From an uncultured Corynebacterium sp. (GTDB lineage: Bacteria > Actinomycetota > Actinomycetes > Mycobacteriales > Mycobacteriaceae): 43,842 nt of DNA. Below are positions 1-10,098 of this stretch, piece by piece. The notes under the pieces are model-generated. The model did no database searches and had not been told where the DNA came from. It saw nothing but the letters and a program-made list of their open reading frames with translations. Both the position numbers and the translations under genes were made by a program. The DNA is taken from assembly GCA_943908385.1 (NCBI GenBank), contig CALTTF010000011.1, positions 1 through 43,842 of the forward strand, written 5' to 3'. Every line of letters starts with the position of its first letter. The first letter of the stretch is position 1.

Positions 1-1608
1 CCGCTGCTCGAGGTCTCCACCGACAAGGTCGACACCGAGATCCCGTCCCCGGTCGCAGGCACGCTCGTCGAGATCCTGGCTGAGGAGGACGACACGGTCG
101 AGGTCGGCTCCGTCATCGCCCGCGTCGGCGACGCTGACGCAGTAGCAGCAAGCTCCGACGACGATGAGGACGACGAGCCGGCTGAGGCTCCGAAGCAGGA
201 AGAGAAGGCTGCTTCCGCTCCGAAGAAGTCCAGCGGCTCTGGCGCAGGCACCACCGTGGAGATGCCGGAGCTCGGCGAATCCGTCACCGAGGGCACCATC
301 ACCACCTGGCTGAAGGAGGTCGGCGACGAGGTCGAGGTCGACGAGCCGCTGCTCGAGGTCTCCACCGACAAGGTCGACACCGAGATCCCGTCCCCGGTCG
401 CAGGCACCATCCTCCAGATCCTGGCTGAGGAAGACGACACCGTCGAGGTCGGCGGCGCCATCGTCGTCATCGGCGACGCTGACGCAGTCGTCGAGGAAGA
501 GCCGGCGGAGGAGAAGAAGGAAGAGAAGAAGCCGGAGCCGAAGCAGGAAGAGAAGCCGGCTGCTCCGAAGCAGGAGAAGAAGGCTGAGAAGTCCGCTTCC
601 GCCACCACTTCCGCAAAGGTCAACAACGGCGGCAAGGTCCCGTACGTGACCCCGCTGGTGCGCAAGCTCGCCGACAAGCACGGCGTCGACCTGAACTCCA
701 TCGAGGGCACCGGCGTCGGCGGTCGCATCCGCAAGCAGGACGTGCTCGCCGCCGCTGAAGGCGGTTCCGCGAAGGACGCTTCCGCACCGCAGGCTGCTGC
801 TGCTGCCTCCTCCTCCGAGGCCGCACCGAAGGCCTCCGGCCCGCGCGCACGCTGGTCCACCAAGGCTGTCGACCCGGCCAAGCAGGAACTCATCGGCACC
901 ACGCAGAAGGTCAACCGCATCCGCGAGATCACCGCTGCGAAGATGGTCGAGTCCCTGCAGGTCTCCGCACAGCTCACCCACGTTCAGGAAGTCGATGTCA
1001 CCCGCATCGCGGACCTGCGCAAGCAGGTGAAGCCGGCATTCGTCGAGAAGCACGGCGCGAACATCACGTTCCTCGCCTTCTTCGTCAAGGCCGCTTCTGA
1101 GGCCCTGGTCTCCCACCCGAACGTGAACGCCTCCTACAACAAGGAGACGAAGGAGATCACCTACCACGAGGACGTCAACATCGGCATCGCCGTCGACACC
1201 CCGACGGGCCTTCTGGTGCCGGTCCTGAAGCAGACCCAGAACATGTCCCTGGCTGACATCGCCAAGGGCATCGCCGACCTGGCTGGCCGCGCACGCGACA
1301 AGAAGCTGCGCCCGGACGATCTGTCCGGCGCCACCTTCACGGTCACCAACATCGGTTCCGCCGGCGCGCTGATGGACACCCCGATCCTCACCCCGCCGCA
1401 GTCCGGCATCCTCGGTACCGGCGCTATCGTCAAGCGCCCGGTCATCGTCACCGAAGACGGCATCGACTCCATCGCGATCCGCCAGATGTGCTACCTGCCG
1501 TTCACCTACGATCACCAGATCGTCGACGGTGCTGACGCAGGCCGCTTCATCACCACCATCAAGGACCGCGTCGAGGCAGGCGACTTCCAGGACGACATGG
1601 ACCTCTAA
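1..1608 (+). CDS. aceF: Dihydrolipoyllysine acyltransferase E2 (AceF/SucB/DlaT type), 5' end cut by window
   Basis: This is the E2 core of the pyruvate (and in corynebacteria also 2-oxoglutarate) dehydrogenase complex, moving acyl groups from E1 to CoA on swinging lipoyl arms. The open frame runs from base 1, so the start lies outside the window. Visible in order: the end of one lipoyl domain (lipoyl Lys codon at 25-27 in STDKVDTE), an acidic Ala/Pro/Lys linker, a complete second lipoyl domain (Lys codon 370-372), a Lys/Glu/Pro/Ala-rich linker, the peripheral subunit-binding domain (YVTPLVRKLADKHGVD, about 640-750), and the catalytic domain ending in the active-site motif DHQIVDGADAGRF. The two lipoyl segments are identical in DNA over 62 bases. 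A hairpin terminator follows. The lipoate genes lipB and lipA lie downstream after dhaKL and gcvPTH. PDH E2 is the best name in this genus; assignment between PDH and ODH use is inference. Confidence 0.93.
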   Translation, partial: PLLEVSTDKVDTEIPSPVAGTLVEILAEEDDTVEVGSVIARVGDADAVAASSDDDEDDEPAEAPKQEEKAASAPKKSSGSGAGTTVEMPELGESVTEGTITTWLKEVGDEVEVDEPLLEVSTDKVDTEIPSPVAGTILQILAEEDDTVEVGGAIVVIGDADAVVEEEPAEEKKEEKKPEPKQEEKPAAPKQEKKAEKSASATTSAKVNNGGKVPYVTPLVRKLADKHGVDLNSIEGTGVGGRIRKQDVLAAAEGGSAKDASAPQAAAAASSSEAAPKASGPRARWSTKAVDPAKQELIGTTQKVNRIREITAAKMVESLQVSAQLTHVQEVDVTRIADLRKQVKPAFVEKHGANITFLAFFVKAASEALVSHPNVNASYNKETKEITYHEDVNIGIAVDTPTGLLVPVLKQTQNMSLADIAKGIADLAGRARDKKLRPDDLSGATFTVTNIGSAGALMDTPILTPPQSGILGTGAIVKRPVIVTEDGIDSIAIRQMCYLPFTYDHQIVDGADAGRFITTIKDRVEAGDFQDDMDL

Positions 1609-1636
1609 GTCCGCCCTGAACCTGGGGCAGCGAATC

Positions 1637-1676
1637 GGCCCGGCACTGACTACCACGGTCAGCTGCCGGGCCTTTT
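1637..1676 (+). terminator. Rho-independent terminator after aceF
   Basis: GGCCCGGCACTGAC at 1637-1650 pairs with a GGTCAGCTGCCGGGCC arm ending at 1672 (one bulge), followed by TTTT. It separates aceF from dhaKL. Confidence 0.85.
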
Positions 1677-1708
1677 CATCTGCAAAAACGCGCTTTCACC
1701 ACAGTGGA

Positions 1709-1714
1709 TACACT
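1709..1714 (+). promoter_or_regulatory. -10 box of leaderless dhaKL promoter
   Basis: TACACT lies so that its last T is 8 bases before the A of ATG at 1722, placing transcription start at or next to the start codon. No Shine-Dalgarno precedes that ATG. Confidence 0.6.
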
Positions 1715-1721
1715 GGGCTGC

Positions 1722-3494
1722 ATGTCACAGGATTCGAATGAAAATAACGCTGAGCAGACCGCCAAGAAGAACAGCTACAAGTCCTTCCGCAACCATCCCG
1801 CCCACTTCATGGAGGAAGCGCTCGGCGGGCTCGTCGCCGCGCACCCGAATGCGCAGTGGCATGAGGAGGGCTTCATCGGGCTGGCGCAGGAAGACGCGGA
1901 CGGCAACGCCGACCGTCGCGTCGCTGTGATCTCCGGCGGCGGTTCAGGCCACGAGCCGATGCATGCCGGCTTCATCGGTGCCGGCATGCTCGACGCGGCG
2001 TGCCCGGGCCTGCTGTTCACCTCCCCCAACGCCGTCCAGATCACCTCGGCGACCGACTGGGCGGACCGCGGTGAGGGCGTCGTGCACGTGGTGAAGAACT
2101 ACACCGGCGACGTCATGAACTTCAGCGTCGCGGCTAACAGCGCCGACGCTGAGGTGGCCACCGTGACCGTCGCAGACGACGCTGCCACCGAGATTGACGA
2201 GGACGACGACTCCCCCGGCCGCCGCGGAACCGGTGCGACCATCATCGTGGAGAAAATCGCGGGTGCATCCGCCGCGCGCGGCGACGACCTGGCAACGGTC
2301 GCCGCGACCGCGCAGAAGGCCGCCGACCAGTCCCGCAGCATGGCTGTCGCGCTCATGCCGGGGCACCTTCCCACGACCGACCGCGAGACCTTCGATCTGG
2401 ATGAAGGCGAGATCGAGATCGGTGTGGGCATCCACGGCGAGCCGGGCGTGGAGCGCCGCGACACCACGCAGGGTGAGGCACCGACCGTGGAAGCGCTCGT
2501 CGGCGAGCTGCTGGACGGCATCACCGAATCCCTCGGCAACGCCGAGGTGGCGCTCGACGGCGCCGATGTCGTCCTGCTGGTCAACGGTCTCGGGGGTTTG
2601 AGCGAACTCGAGCTGGACTTGGTCTTCGGCCAGGCTTTGGATCAGCTCGCGGAACGCGGGGCGACAGTGCGCCGCGGCATCGTGGGCACCCTGGTCACCT
2701 CCATGAACATGGCGGGCGTGTCCCTGACGGTCTCCGTCGTCGATGACGAGCTGCTGGAGCTCATCGACGCTGACACCGCGGCCCCGGCGTGGCCCGCAGT
2801 CGTCGCAGACCCGCAGTACTCCCCGGCCCTCATGGTCGACGACAGCGAGGCACCGAATGACGGTGCCGAGAACGAGTGGCTGAGCGCCTTCGCGCAGCGT
2901 CTCGGCGCGTCCTACGACGATCTCACCGAGCTGGACCGTGTGGCGGGCGACGGCGACTTCGGACAGAACCTCGAGGCGGCCTTCGGCGATATCGAGACCC
3001 CGCTCAACGGCACCGACGCCGAGGTGCTCGAATTCTTCGCTCACCGCATGCTGGTGCGCGCCGGAGGCACCTCCGGCGCGGTGTTGGGCACGCTGTTCCG
3101 CGAGATGGGCGACGCTTTCGTCGAAGCGGAGGTGGACTCCCGTGACGCGGACGCCGCCGACTTCGTCCGCGCGCTCAGTGCGGGCTTGAACAACGGCGTC
3201 GACGCGATCACCGAGCTCGGCGGCGCGAAAGAAGGCGACAACACCCTGATCGACGCGCTGGCACCTGCAGCGAAAGAAGCGGCGAAGCTCGCCGACGGTT
3301 CGGTCGCGGGCTCGATCAACGAGGTCCTCGAGCAGATCCATACCCCCGCTGTCGAGGGGGCCAAATCCACCCGCGGCATGCAGGCGAAGAAGGGGCGAGC
3401 CTCCTACCTGGGCGGATCCGCCGCCGATGTGCCGGATCCCGGCGCGATCTCCATCACGTGGCTGTTCGGCGAATCAGCCGTTGACGAGTTCTAA
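1722..3494 (+). CDS. dhaKL: Dihydroxyacetone kinase, DhaK-DhaL fusion (ATP-dependent)
   Basis: Phosphorylates dihydroxyacetone (and possibly related short ketoses) with ATP in the cytosol. About 590 residues. The N-terminal DhaK domain shows GGGSGHEPMHAGFIGAGM and the substrate-binding His in VGIHGEPGVE (about residue 238), to which dihydroxyacetone binds covalently in the family. After an Asp/Glu-rich linker near residue 380 comes DhaL, with the Mg-ATP aspartates in VAGDGDFGQN, the AGGTSGAVLG loop and the C-terminal GRASYLGGSAADVPDPGA. The fusion resembles the single-chain Citrobacter-type enzyme rather than the PTS-dependent three-subunit system; no dhaM is nearby. The start at 1722 is preferred over an in-frame ATG at 1704 because of the leaderless promoter. 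No functional link to neighbouring aceF or gcvP is evident beyond proximity. Confidence 0.9.
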   Translation: MSQDSNENNAEQTAKKNSYKSFRNHPAHFMEEALGGLVAAHPNAQWHEEGFIGLAQEDADGNADRRVAVISGGGSGHEPMHAGFIGAGMLDAACPGLLFTSPNAVQITSATDWADRGEGVVHVVKNYTGDVMNFSVAANSADAEVATVTVADDAATEIDEDDDSPGRRGTGATIIVEKIAGASAARGDDLATVAATAQKAADQSRSMAVALMPGHLPTTDRETFDLDEGEIEIGVGIHGEPGVERRDTTQGEAPTVEALVGELLDGITESLGNAEVALDGADVVLLVNGLGGLSELELDLVFGQALDQLAERGATVRRGIVGTLVTSMNMAGVSLTVSVVDDELLELIDADTAAPAWPAVVADPQYSPALMVDDSEAPNDGAENEWLSAFAQRLGASYDDLTELDRVAGDGDFGQNLEAAFGDIETPLNGTDAEVLEFFAHRMLVRAGGTSGAVLGTLFREMGDAFVEAEVDSRDADAADFVRALSAGLNNGVDAITELGGAKEGDNTLIDALAPAAKEAAKLADGSVAGSINEVLEQIHTPAVEGAKSTRGMQAKKGRASYLGGSAADVPDPGAISITWLFGESAVDEF

Positions 3495-3521
3495 AACGTG
3501 GTTTTCTAGACTCTGAGGCAA

Positions 3522-3533
3522 ACGTATATACGT
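3522..3533. promoter_or_regulatory. Perfect 12-bp palindrome in gcvP upstream region
   Basis: ACGTATATACGT is its own reverse complement and lies 33 bases before the gcvP start. It may include the -10 element (TATA) or be an operator for the gcv operon. I see no glycine riboswitch in the 71-base gap. Confidence 0.4.
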
Positions 3534-3565
3534 GACGCACTAAATACTTCAAGGAGCTAGTTGAC

Positions 3566-6463
<2,898 letters not shown>

Positions 6464-6475
6464 AGGAGCCCACAC

Positions 6476-7570
6476 ATGCCACAGACCCCGCTGCACGCCA
6501 AGCACGAGGCGCTCGGCGCATCGTTCACCGACTTCGGTGGCTGGACCATGCCGCTCAAATACGGCAGCGAGCTCGAGGAGCACCGCGCCGTCCGCAATGC
6601 CGTGGGCATCTTCGACCTGTCCCACATGGGCGAGATCGACGTCACCGGCCCGGATGCGGGCGCGTACCTCGACTACGTGCTCATCTCCAACCTGTCCAAC
6701 CTCAAGGTGGGCAAGGCGAAGTACTCGATGATCGTCGACGAGAACGGCGGCATCTTGGACGACCTGATCACCTACAAGTTCTCCGACGACCACTTCATGG
6801 TCGTGCCCAACGCCGCGAACACCGCCACCGTGTGGGCCGCGTTCCGGGCACGCACCGAAGGTTTCGACGTTGAGATCCGCAACGACTCCGAGGCGGTCGC
6901 GCTCATCGCCGTCCAGGGTCCGGATTCGCTCGAGGCGCTCACGCCGCTGCTTGCCGACGACCCCACGCCACTCGCCTACTACTCCGGCGCGTGGACCACG
7001 CTGAAGGCCGGCGACGCCGACGTGGAGGTCTTCGTCGCCCGCACCGGTTACACCGGCGAGGACGGCTTCGAGCTGTTCTGCCAGAACGCGGACGCCGAGA
7101 AGGTCTGGGACGCCGTGATCGATTCCGGCATCCCCTGCGGCCTCGCCTCCCGCGACTCCCTGCGCCTCGAGGCCTCCATGCCGCTCTACGGGCACGAGCT
7201 CACCACCGAGATCACCCCCGTCGAGGCGGGCATGGGCCGCGCCTTCGCCAAGAAGGAAGCCGATTTCGTGGGCAAGCAGGCCCTGACGGGGCGCGAGCCG
7301 TCCGTCGTCATCGCCGGTCTGACCTCCGAGGAGCGCCGCGCCGCCCGCGAGGGAGCCGAGATCTTCCTCGTCGACGACAACGGCTCCGAGCAGCGCATCG
7401 GCACCGTCACCTCCGGCCAGCCCTCCCCCACTTTGGGCCACCCGGTGGCTCTTGCCCACATTGACCCCTCGCACGCTGAGCCGGGCACTAAAGTGGAGGT
7501 CGACATCAGGGGTAAGCGCTACGCCTACACCATTTCTGAGACACCGTTCTACTCCCGAAAGGACAAATAG
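6476..7570 (+). CDS. gcvT: Aminomethyltransferase, glycine cleavage T-protein
   Basis: Transfers the methylene carbon from aminomethyl-lipoyl-GcvH to tetrahydrofolate, releasing ammonia. 364 residues, normal for the family. Visible: N-terminal PLHAKHEALGASFTDFGGW, LSHMGEIDVTGPDA, the folate-pocket region YSMIVDENGGILDDLITY, ARTGYTGEDGFELF and the C-terminal GLASRDSLRLEA and HELTTEITPVEAGMG segments. An AAAGGAG Shine-Dalgarno lies at 6463-6469, just ahead of the ATG. It is the middle gene of gcvPTH. Confidence 0.97.
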   Translation: MPQTPLHAKHEALGASFTDFGGWTMPLKYGSELEEHRAVRNAVGIFDLSHMGEIDVTGPDAGAYLDYVLISNLSNLKVGKAKYSMIVDENGGILDDLITYKFSDDHFMVVPNAANTATVWAAFRARTEGFDVEIRNDSEAVALIAVQGPDSLEALTPLLADDPTPLAYYSGAWTTLKAGDADVEVFVARTGYTGEDGFELFCQNADAEKVWDAVIDSGIPCGLASRDSLRLEASMPLYGHELTTEITPVEAGMGRAFAKKEADFVGKQALTGREPSVVIAGLTSEERRAAREGAEIFLVDDNGSEQRIGTVTSGQPSPTLGHPVALAHIDPSHAEPGTKVEVDIRGKRYAYTISETPFYSRKDK

Positions 7571-7572
7571 CC

Positions 7573-7962
7573 ATGTCTGATCTGCCCCAGAATTTCTCCT
7601 ACTCCGAGGAACACGAGTGGGTCAACGCCGCCGCTGACGCTGTCGAGGGCCAGACCGTGCGCATCGGCATCACCTCCGTGGCCACCGAGCGCCTCGGCGA
7701 GATCGTCTTCGCCGAGCTGCCCGCTGTCGGCGACACCGTGACCGCCGGCGAGACCTGCGGCGAGGTCGAGTCCACCAAGTCCGTCTCCGACCTGTACTCC
7801 CCGGTCACCGGCAAGGTCACCGCGATCAACGAGGACATCGAGGACAACTACGAGGCGATCAACGAGGATCCGTTCGGTGAAGGCTGGCTCTTCGAGGTCG
7901 CCGTCGAATCCGCCGGCCCGCTGCTTTCCGCCGAGGAGTACGGCGCCGCCAACGGCCTGTAA
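7573..7962 (+). CDS. gcvH: Glycine cleavage system H-protein
   Basis: Small lipoyl carrier shuttling the aminomethyl group between GcvP, GcvT and the dihydrolipoyl dehydrogenase. 129 residues. The lipoylation site is Lys69 in GEVESTKSVSDLYSPV, and the N-terminal SEEHEWV signature is present. It starts 2 bases after the gcvT stop, with GAAAGGA (7557-7563) as ribosome site. As a lipoyl substrate it sits directly before lipB and lipA. No terminator is seen in the 46 bases before lipB, so read-through into lipB is possible. Confidence 0.97.
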   Translation: MSDLPQNFSYSEEHEWVNAAADAVEGQTVRIGITSVATERLGEIVFAELPAVGDTVTAGETCGEVESTKSVSDLYSPVTGKVTAINEDIEDNYEAINEDPFGEGWLFEVAVESAGPLLSAEEYGAANGL

Positions 7963-7995
7963 TCAGCGCGTTGAAACCTCGGGCGGCGGGAGGTC

Positions 7996-8001
7996 TACCA
8001 T
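7996..8001 (+). promoter_or_regulatory. -10 box of leaderless lipB promoter
   Basis: TACCAT ends 8 bases before the A of the lipB ATG at 8009; no Shine-Dalgarno is present in the intervening bases. Confidence 0.55.
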
Positions 8002-8008
8002 GTAGGGC

Positions 8009-8743
8009 ATGACCGCCCCGCGTGAACCGTTCTTCCCCGCCCACCTGTCTATCCGAGCCTCAGATTCCCCACTTGACGTGCGGGAACTGGGGCTCGTGGA
8101 CTATACGGAGACCTGGGAGCTGCAGGCGAAGCTCGCCGAGCAGCGCGCCAACGGCGAGATCGGAGACACCCTCCTGGTGCTTCAGCACCCGAACACCTAC
8201 ACCGCGGGCAAGCGCACCCAGCCGGAAGATCTGCCCGACAACGGCCAGCCAGTCGTCACCGTCGACCGCGGCGGCCGCATCACCTGGCACGGTGAGGGCC
8301 AGCTCGTCATCTACCCCATCATCAAGCTCGCCGACCCCGTCGACGTTGTGGACTTCGTCCGCCGCATCGAAGAGGCCATGATCGCCACTATCCGCGACCT
8401 CGGCGTGAAGGACGCCGGCCGCATCGAGGGGCGATCGGGAGTGTGGGTGCCGGCGGACGATCCGTCGCAAGGCGTGCGACGCGACCGCAAGGTCGCGCAG
8501 CTGGGCATCCGCGTCACCCGCGGTGTGACAATGCACGGCCTTGCTGTGAACTGCGATAACACGCTCGAATACTTTGGCCACATCGTCGCCTGCGGCATCA
8601 GCGACGCCGATGTGACCACGATGAGCCTCGAACTCGGCCGCGATGTCACTCCCGACGAACTCGCTCCCCTGCTCGTCCGCAATCTCGACCGCGCGCTGTC
8701 CGGCGAACTCGCCGTCGCCGACCACACAATTTCGCGCGGCTGA
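8009..8743 (+). CDS. lipB: Octanoyl-[ACP]:protein N-octanoyltransferase
   Basis: Moves octanoate from acyl carrier protein to the lipoyl lysines of E2 and GcvH, the first step of lipoate assembly. 244 residues. Visible: DRGGRITWHGEGQLV (about 86-100), the conserved Lys161 in KVAQLGI and the catalytic Cys195 in HIVACGIS, corresponding to the Cys/Lys pair of E. coli LipB. The ATG at 8009 is chosen because a -10 box sits exactly 8 bases upstream. It is followed by lipA after 66 bases, which contain a separate promoter. Confidence 0.96.
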   Translation: MTAPREPFFPAHLSIRASDSPLDVRELGLVDYTETWELQAKLAEQRANGEIGDTLLVLQHPNTYTAGKRTQPEDLPDNGQPVVTVDRGGRITWHGEGQLVIYPIIKLADPVDVVDFVRRIEEAMIATIRDLGVKDAGRIEGRSGVWVPADDPSQGVRRDRKVAQLGIRVTRGVTMHGLAVNCDNTLEYFGHIVACGISDADVTTMSLELGRDVTPDELAPLLVRNLDRALSGELAVADHTISRG

Positions 8744-8796
8744 CTCTAAACGGGGGCCTATAGCCAGCGATATTCGCACGTTTGCGCGGACGGCAT

Positions 8797-8802
8797 TAAC
8801 GT
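8797..8802 (+). promoter_or_regulatory. -10 box of leaderless lipA promoter
   Basis: TAACGT ends 8 bases before the GTG start at 8810, the same geometry as lipB and dhaKL. Confidence 0.5.
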
Positions 8803-8809
8803 TGGTGCC

Positions 8810-9898
8810 GTGACTGTCGCAGAAGAAGGACGCAAGCTGCGCCGCGTCGAAAAGCGCAACGCGCAGACCCCCATCGAATCCAAGCCGCGCTGGATCCGCA
8901 ACGCCGTGAAAACCGGCCCCGAATACGAGGACATGCGGAAGAAAGTGAAGGGCGCATCCCTTCACACTGTGTGCCAGGAAGCCGGCTGCCCCAATATCCA
9001 CGAGTGCTGGGAATCCCGCGAGGCCACCTTCCTCATCGGTGGCGCGAACTGCTCCCGCCGCTGTGATTTCTGCCAGATCAACTCCGCGAAGCCGGAACCG
9101 CTTGATCGTGAAGAGCCGCAGCGCGTCGCAGAATCCGTCCGCGAGATGGAGCTCAACTACTCCACCATCACCGGTGTCACCCGCGACGACCTCGAGGACG
9201 AGGGCGCGTGGCTGTACGCCGAGGTGGTGCGCAAGATCCACGAGCTCAACCCGCACACCGGTGTGGAGAACCTCACCCCGGACTTCTCCGGCAAGCCGGA
9301 CCTGCTCCAGCAGGTCTTCGAGGCTGAGCCCGAGGTGTTCGCCCACAATCTGGAGACGGTGCCGCGCATCTTCAAGCGCATCCGTCCCGCTTTCCGCTAC
9401 GACCGCTCGCTGGACGTCCTCCGCCAGGCGCGCGACTACGGGCTGATCACCAAGTCCAACCTCATCCTCGGCATGGGCGAGACCCGCGAGGAGGTCCTCG
9501 AGGCTTTGCAGGACATGCACGATGCGGGCACCGACATCATCACGATCACCCAGTACCTACGCCCCGGCCCGATGTACCACCCGATCGAGCGCTGGGTGAA
9601 GCCGGAGGAGTTCATCGAGTACCGCGACGCCGCGTACGAGATGGGCTTCGCCGCCGTCATGTCCGGCCCGCTGGTCCGCTCCTCCTACCGTGCGGGCAAG
9701 CTCTACGTCGAGGCCATGAAGTTCCACGGCCGCGAGCTGCCGGAGAACCTGAAGCACCTCGCGCACACCTCCCAGGGCGCTACCGACCAGGAGGCGGAGA
9801 CCCTGCTGAACAAGTACGGCGCGTCCGAGGAGACCCCGGTCGTCTCCGCTGGCCGCCCCGCCGTCGGGCTCGGCATGCCGGGCATCGGCGCTGACTAG
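8810..9898 (+). CDS. lipA: Lipoyl synthase (radical SAM)
   Basis: Inserts two sulfurs into the protein-bound octanoyl chain on E2 and GcvH. 362 residues. The auxiliary iron-sulfur cluster cysteines are C55, C60 and C66 (TVCQEAGCPNIHECW) and the radical-SAM CxxxCxxC is C81/C85/C88 (CSRRCDFC). The C-terminal RSSY serine that ligates the auxiliary cluster is present (VRSSYRAGK). GTG start chosen from the upstream -10 box and the normal N-terminal length. The unusual C-terminal tail after HTSQGATDQEA is Ala/Gly-rich and typical of actinobacterial forms. Confidence 0.97.
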   Translation: MTVAEEGRKLRRVEKRNAQTPIESKPRWIRNAVKTGPEYEDMRKKVKGASLHTVCQEAGCPNIHECWESREATFLIGGANCSRRCDFCQINSAKPEPLDREEPQRVAESVREMELNYSTITGVTRDDLEDEGAWLYAEVVRKIHELNPHTGVENLTPDFSGKPDLLQQVFEAEPEVFAHNLETVPRIFKRIRPAFRYDRSLDVLRQARDYGLITKSNLILGMGETREEVLEALQDMHDAGTDIITITQYLRPGPMYHPIERWVKPEEFIEYRDAAYEMGFAAVMSGPLVRSSYRAGKLYVEAMKFHGRELPENLKHLAHTSQGATDQEAETLLNKYGASEETPVVSAGRPAVGLGMPGIGAD

Positions 9899-9929
9899 CG
9901 CTCCAGGCCAAGCCGCCCGGCTTCGTGCC

Positions 9930-9984
9930 AGATCCAGCTATCTGGATCCAGCTCTTCGCCCCAAACGTGCGATTAGCTGGATCT
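9930..9984. repeat. Inverted repeat, 11-bp arms
   Basis: AGATCCAGCTA (9930-9940) and its exact reverse complement TAGCTGGATCT (9974-9984), 33 bases apart, lie in the lipA-fadE convergent gap. A further TCTGGATCCAG palindrome lies between them. It may act as a terminator-like structure or be a remnant; function unknown. Confidence 0.5.
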
Positions 9985-10020
9985 AGGTAGCTGGTTTTCT
10001 TTAGGGGCACCAGAGCTAAC

Positions 10021-10031
10021 GCTTATCGACG
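10021..10031 (+). repeat. 11-mer GCTTATCGACG, copy in lipA-fadE gap
   Basis: Exact copy in non-coding DNA between two convergent genes, 8 bases before the fadE terminator hairpin. Confidence 0.9.
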
Positions 10032-10038
10032 AAAGAAC

Positions 10039-10070
10039 AACCCTCACCCGAGAGCACTCGGGTGAGGGTT
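10039..10070 (-). terminator. Terminator hairpin downstream of fadE
   Basis: A perfect 14-bp stem AACCCTCACCCGAG / CTCGGGTGAGGGTT with an AGCA loop. Read on the minus strand it is followed by the U-rich TTGTTCTTTC, so it fits the end of the fadA-fadE transcript; it could also stop lipA transcription. Confidence 0.8.
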
Positions 10071-10098
10071 GAACCTTCGGTAGGTCTAGCGTTGACCC

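Noticed and set aside
1944..3341. Long minus-strand open frame opposite dhaKL
   Set aside because: Low-complexity product without motifs; typical shadow ORF in high-GC DNA.
3495..3565. Glycine riboswitch before gcvP
   Set aside because: The gap is only 71 bases and lacks aptamer structure; only a palindrome and a ribosome site are seen.
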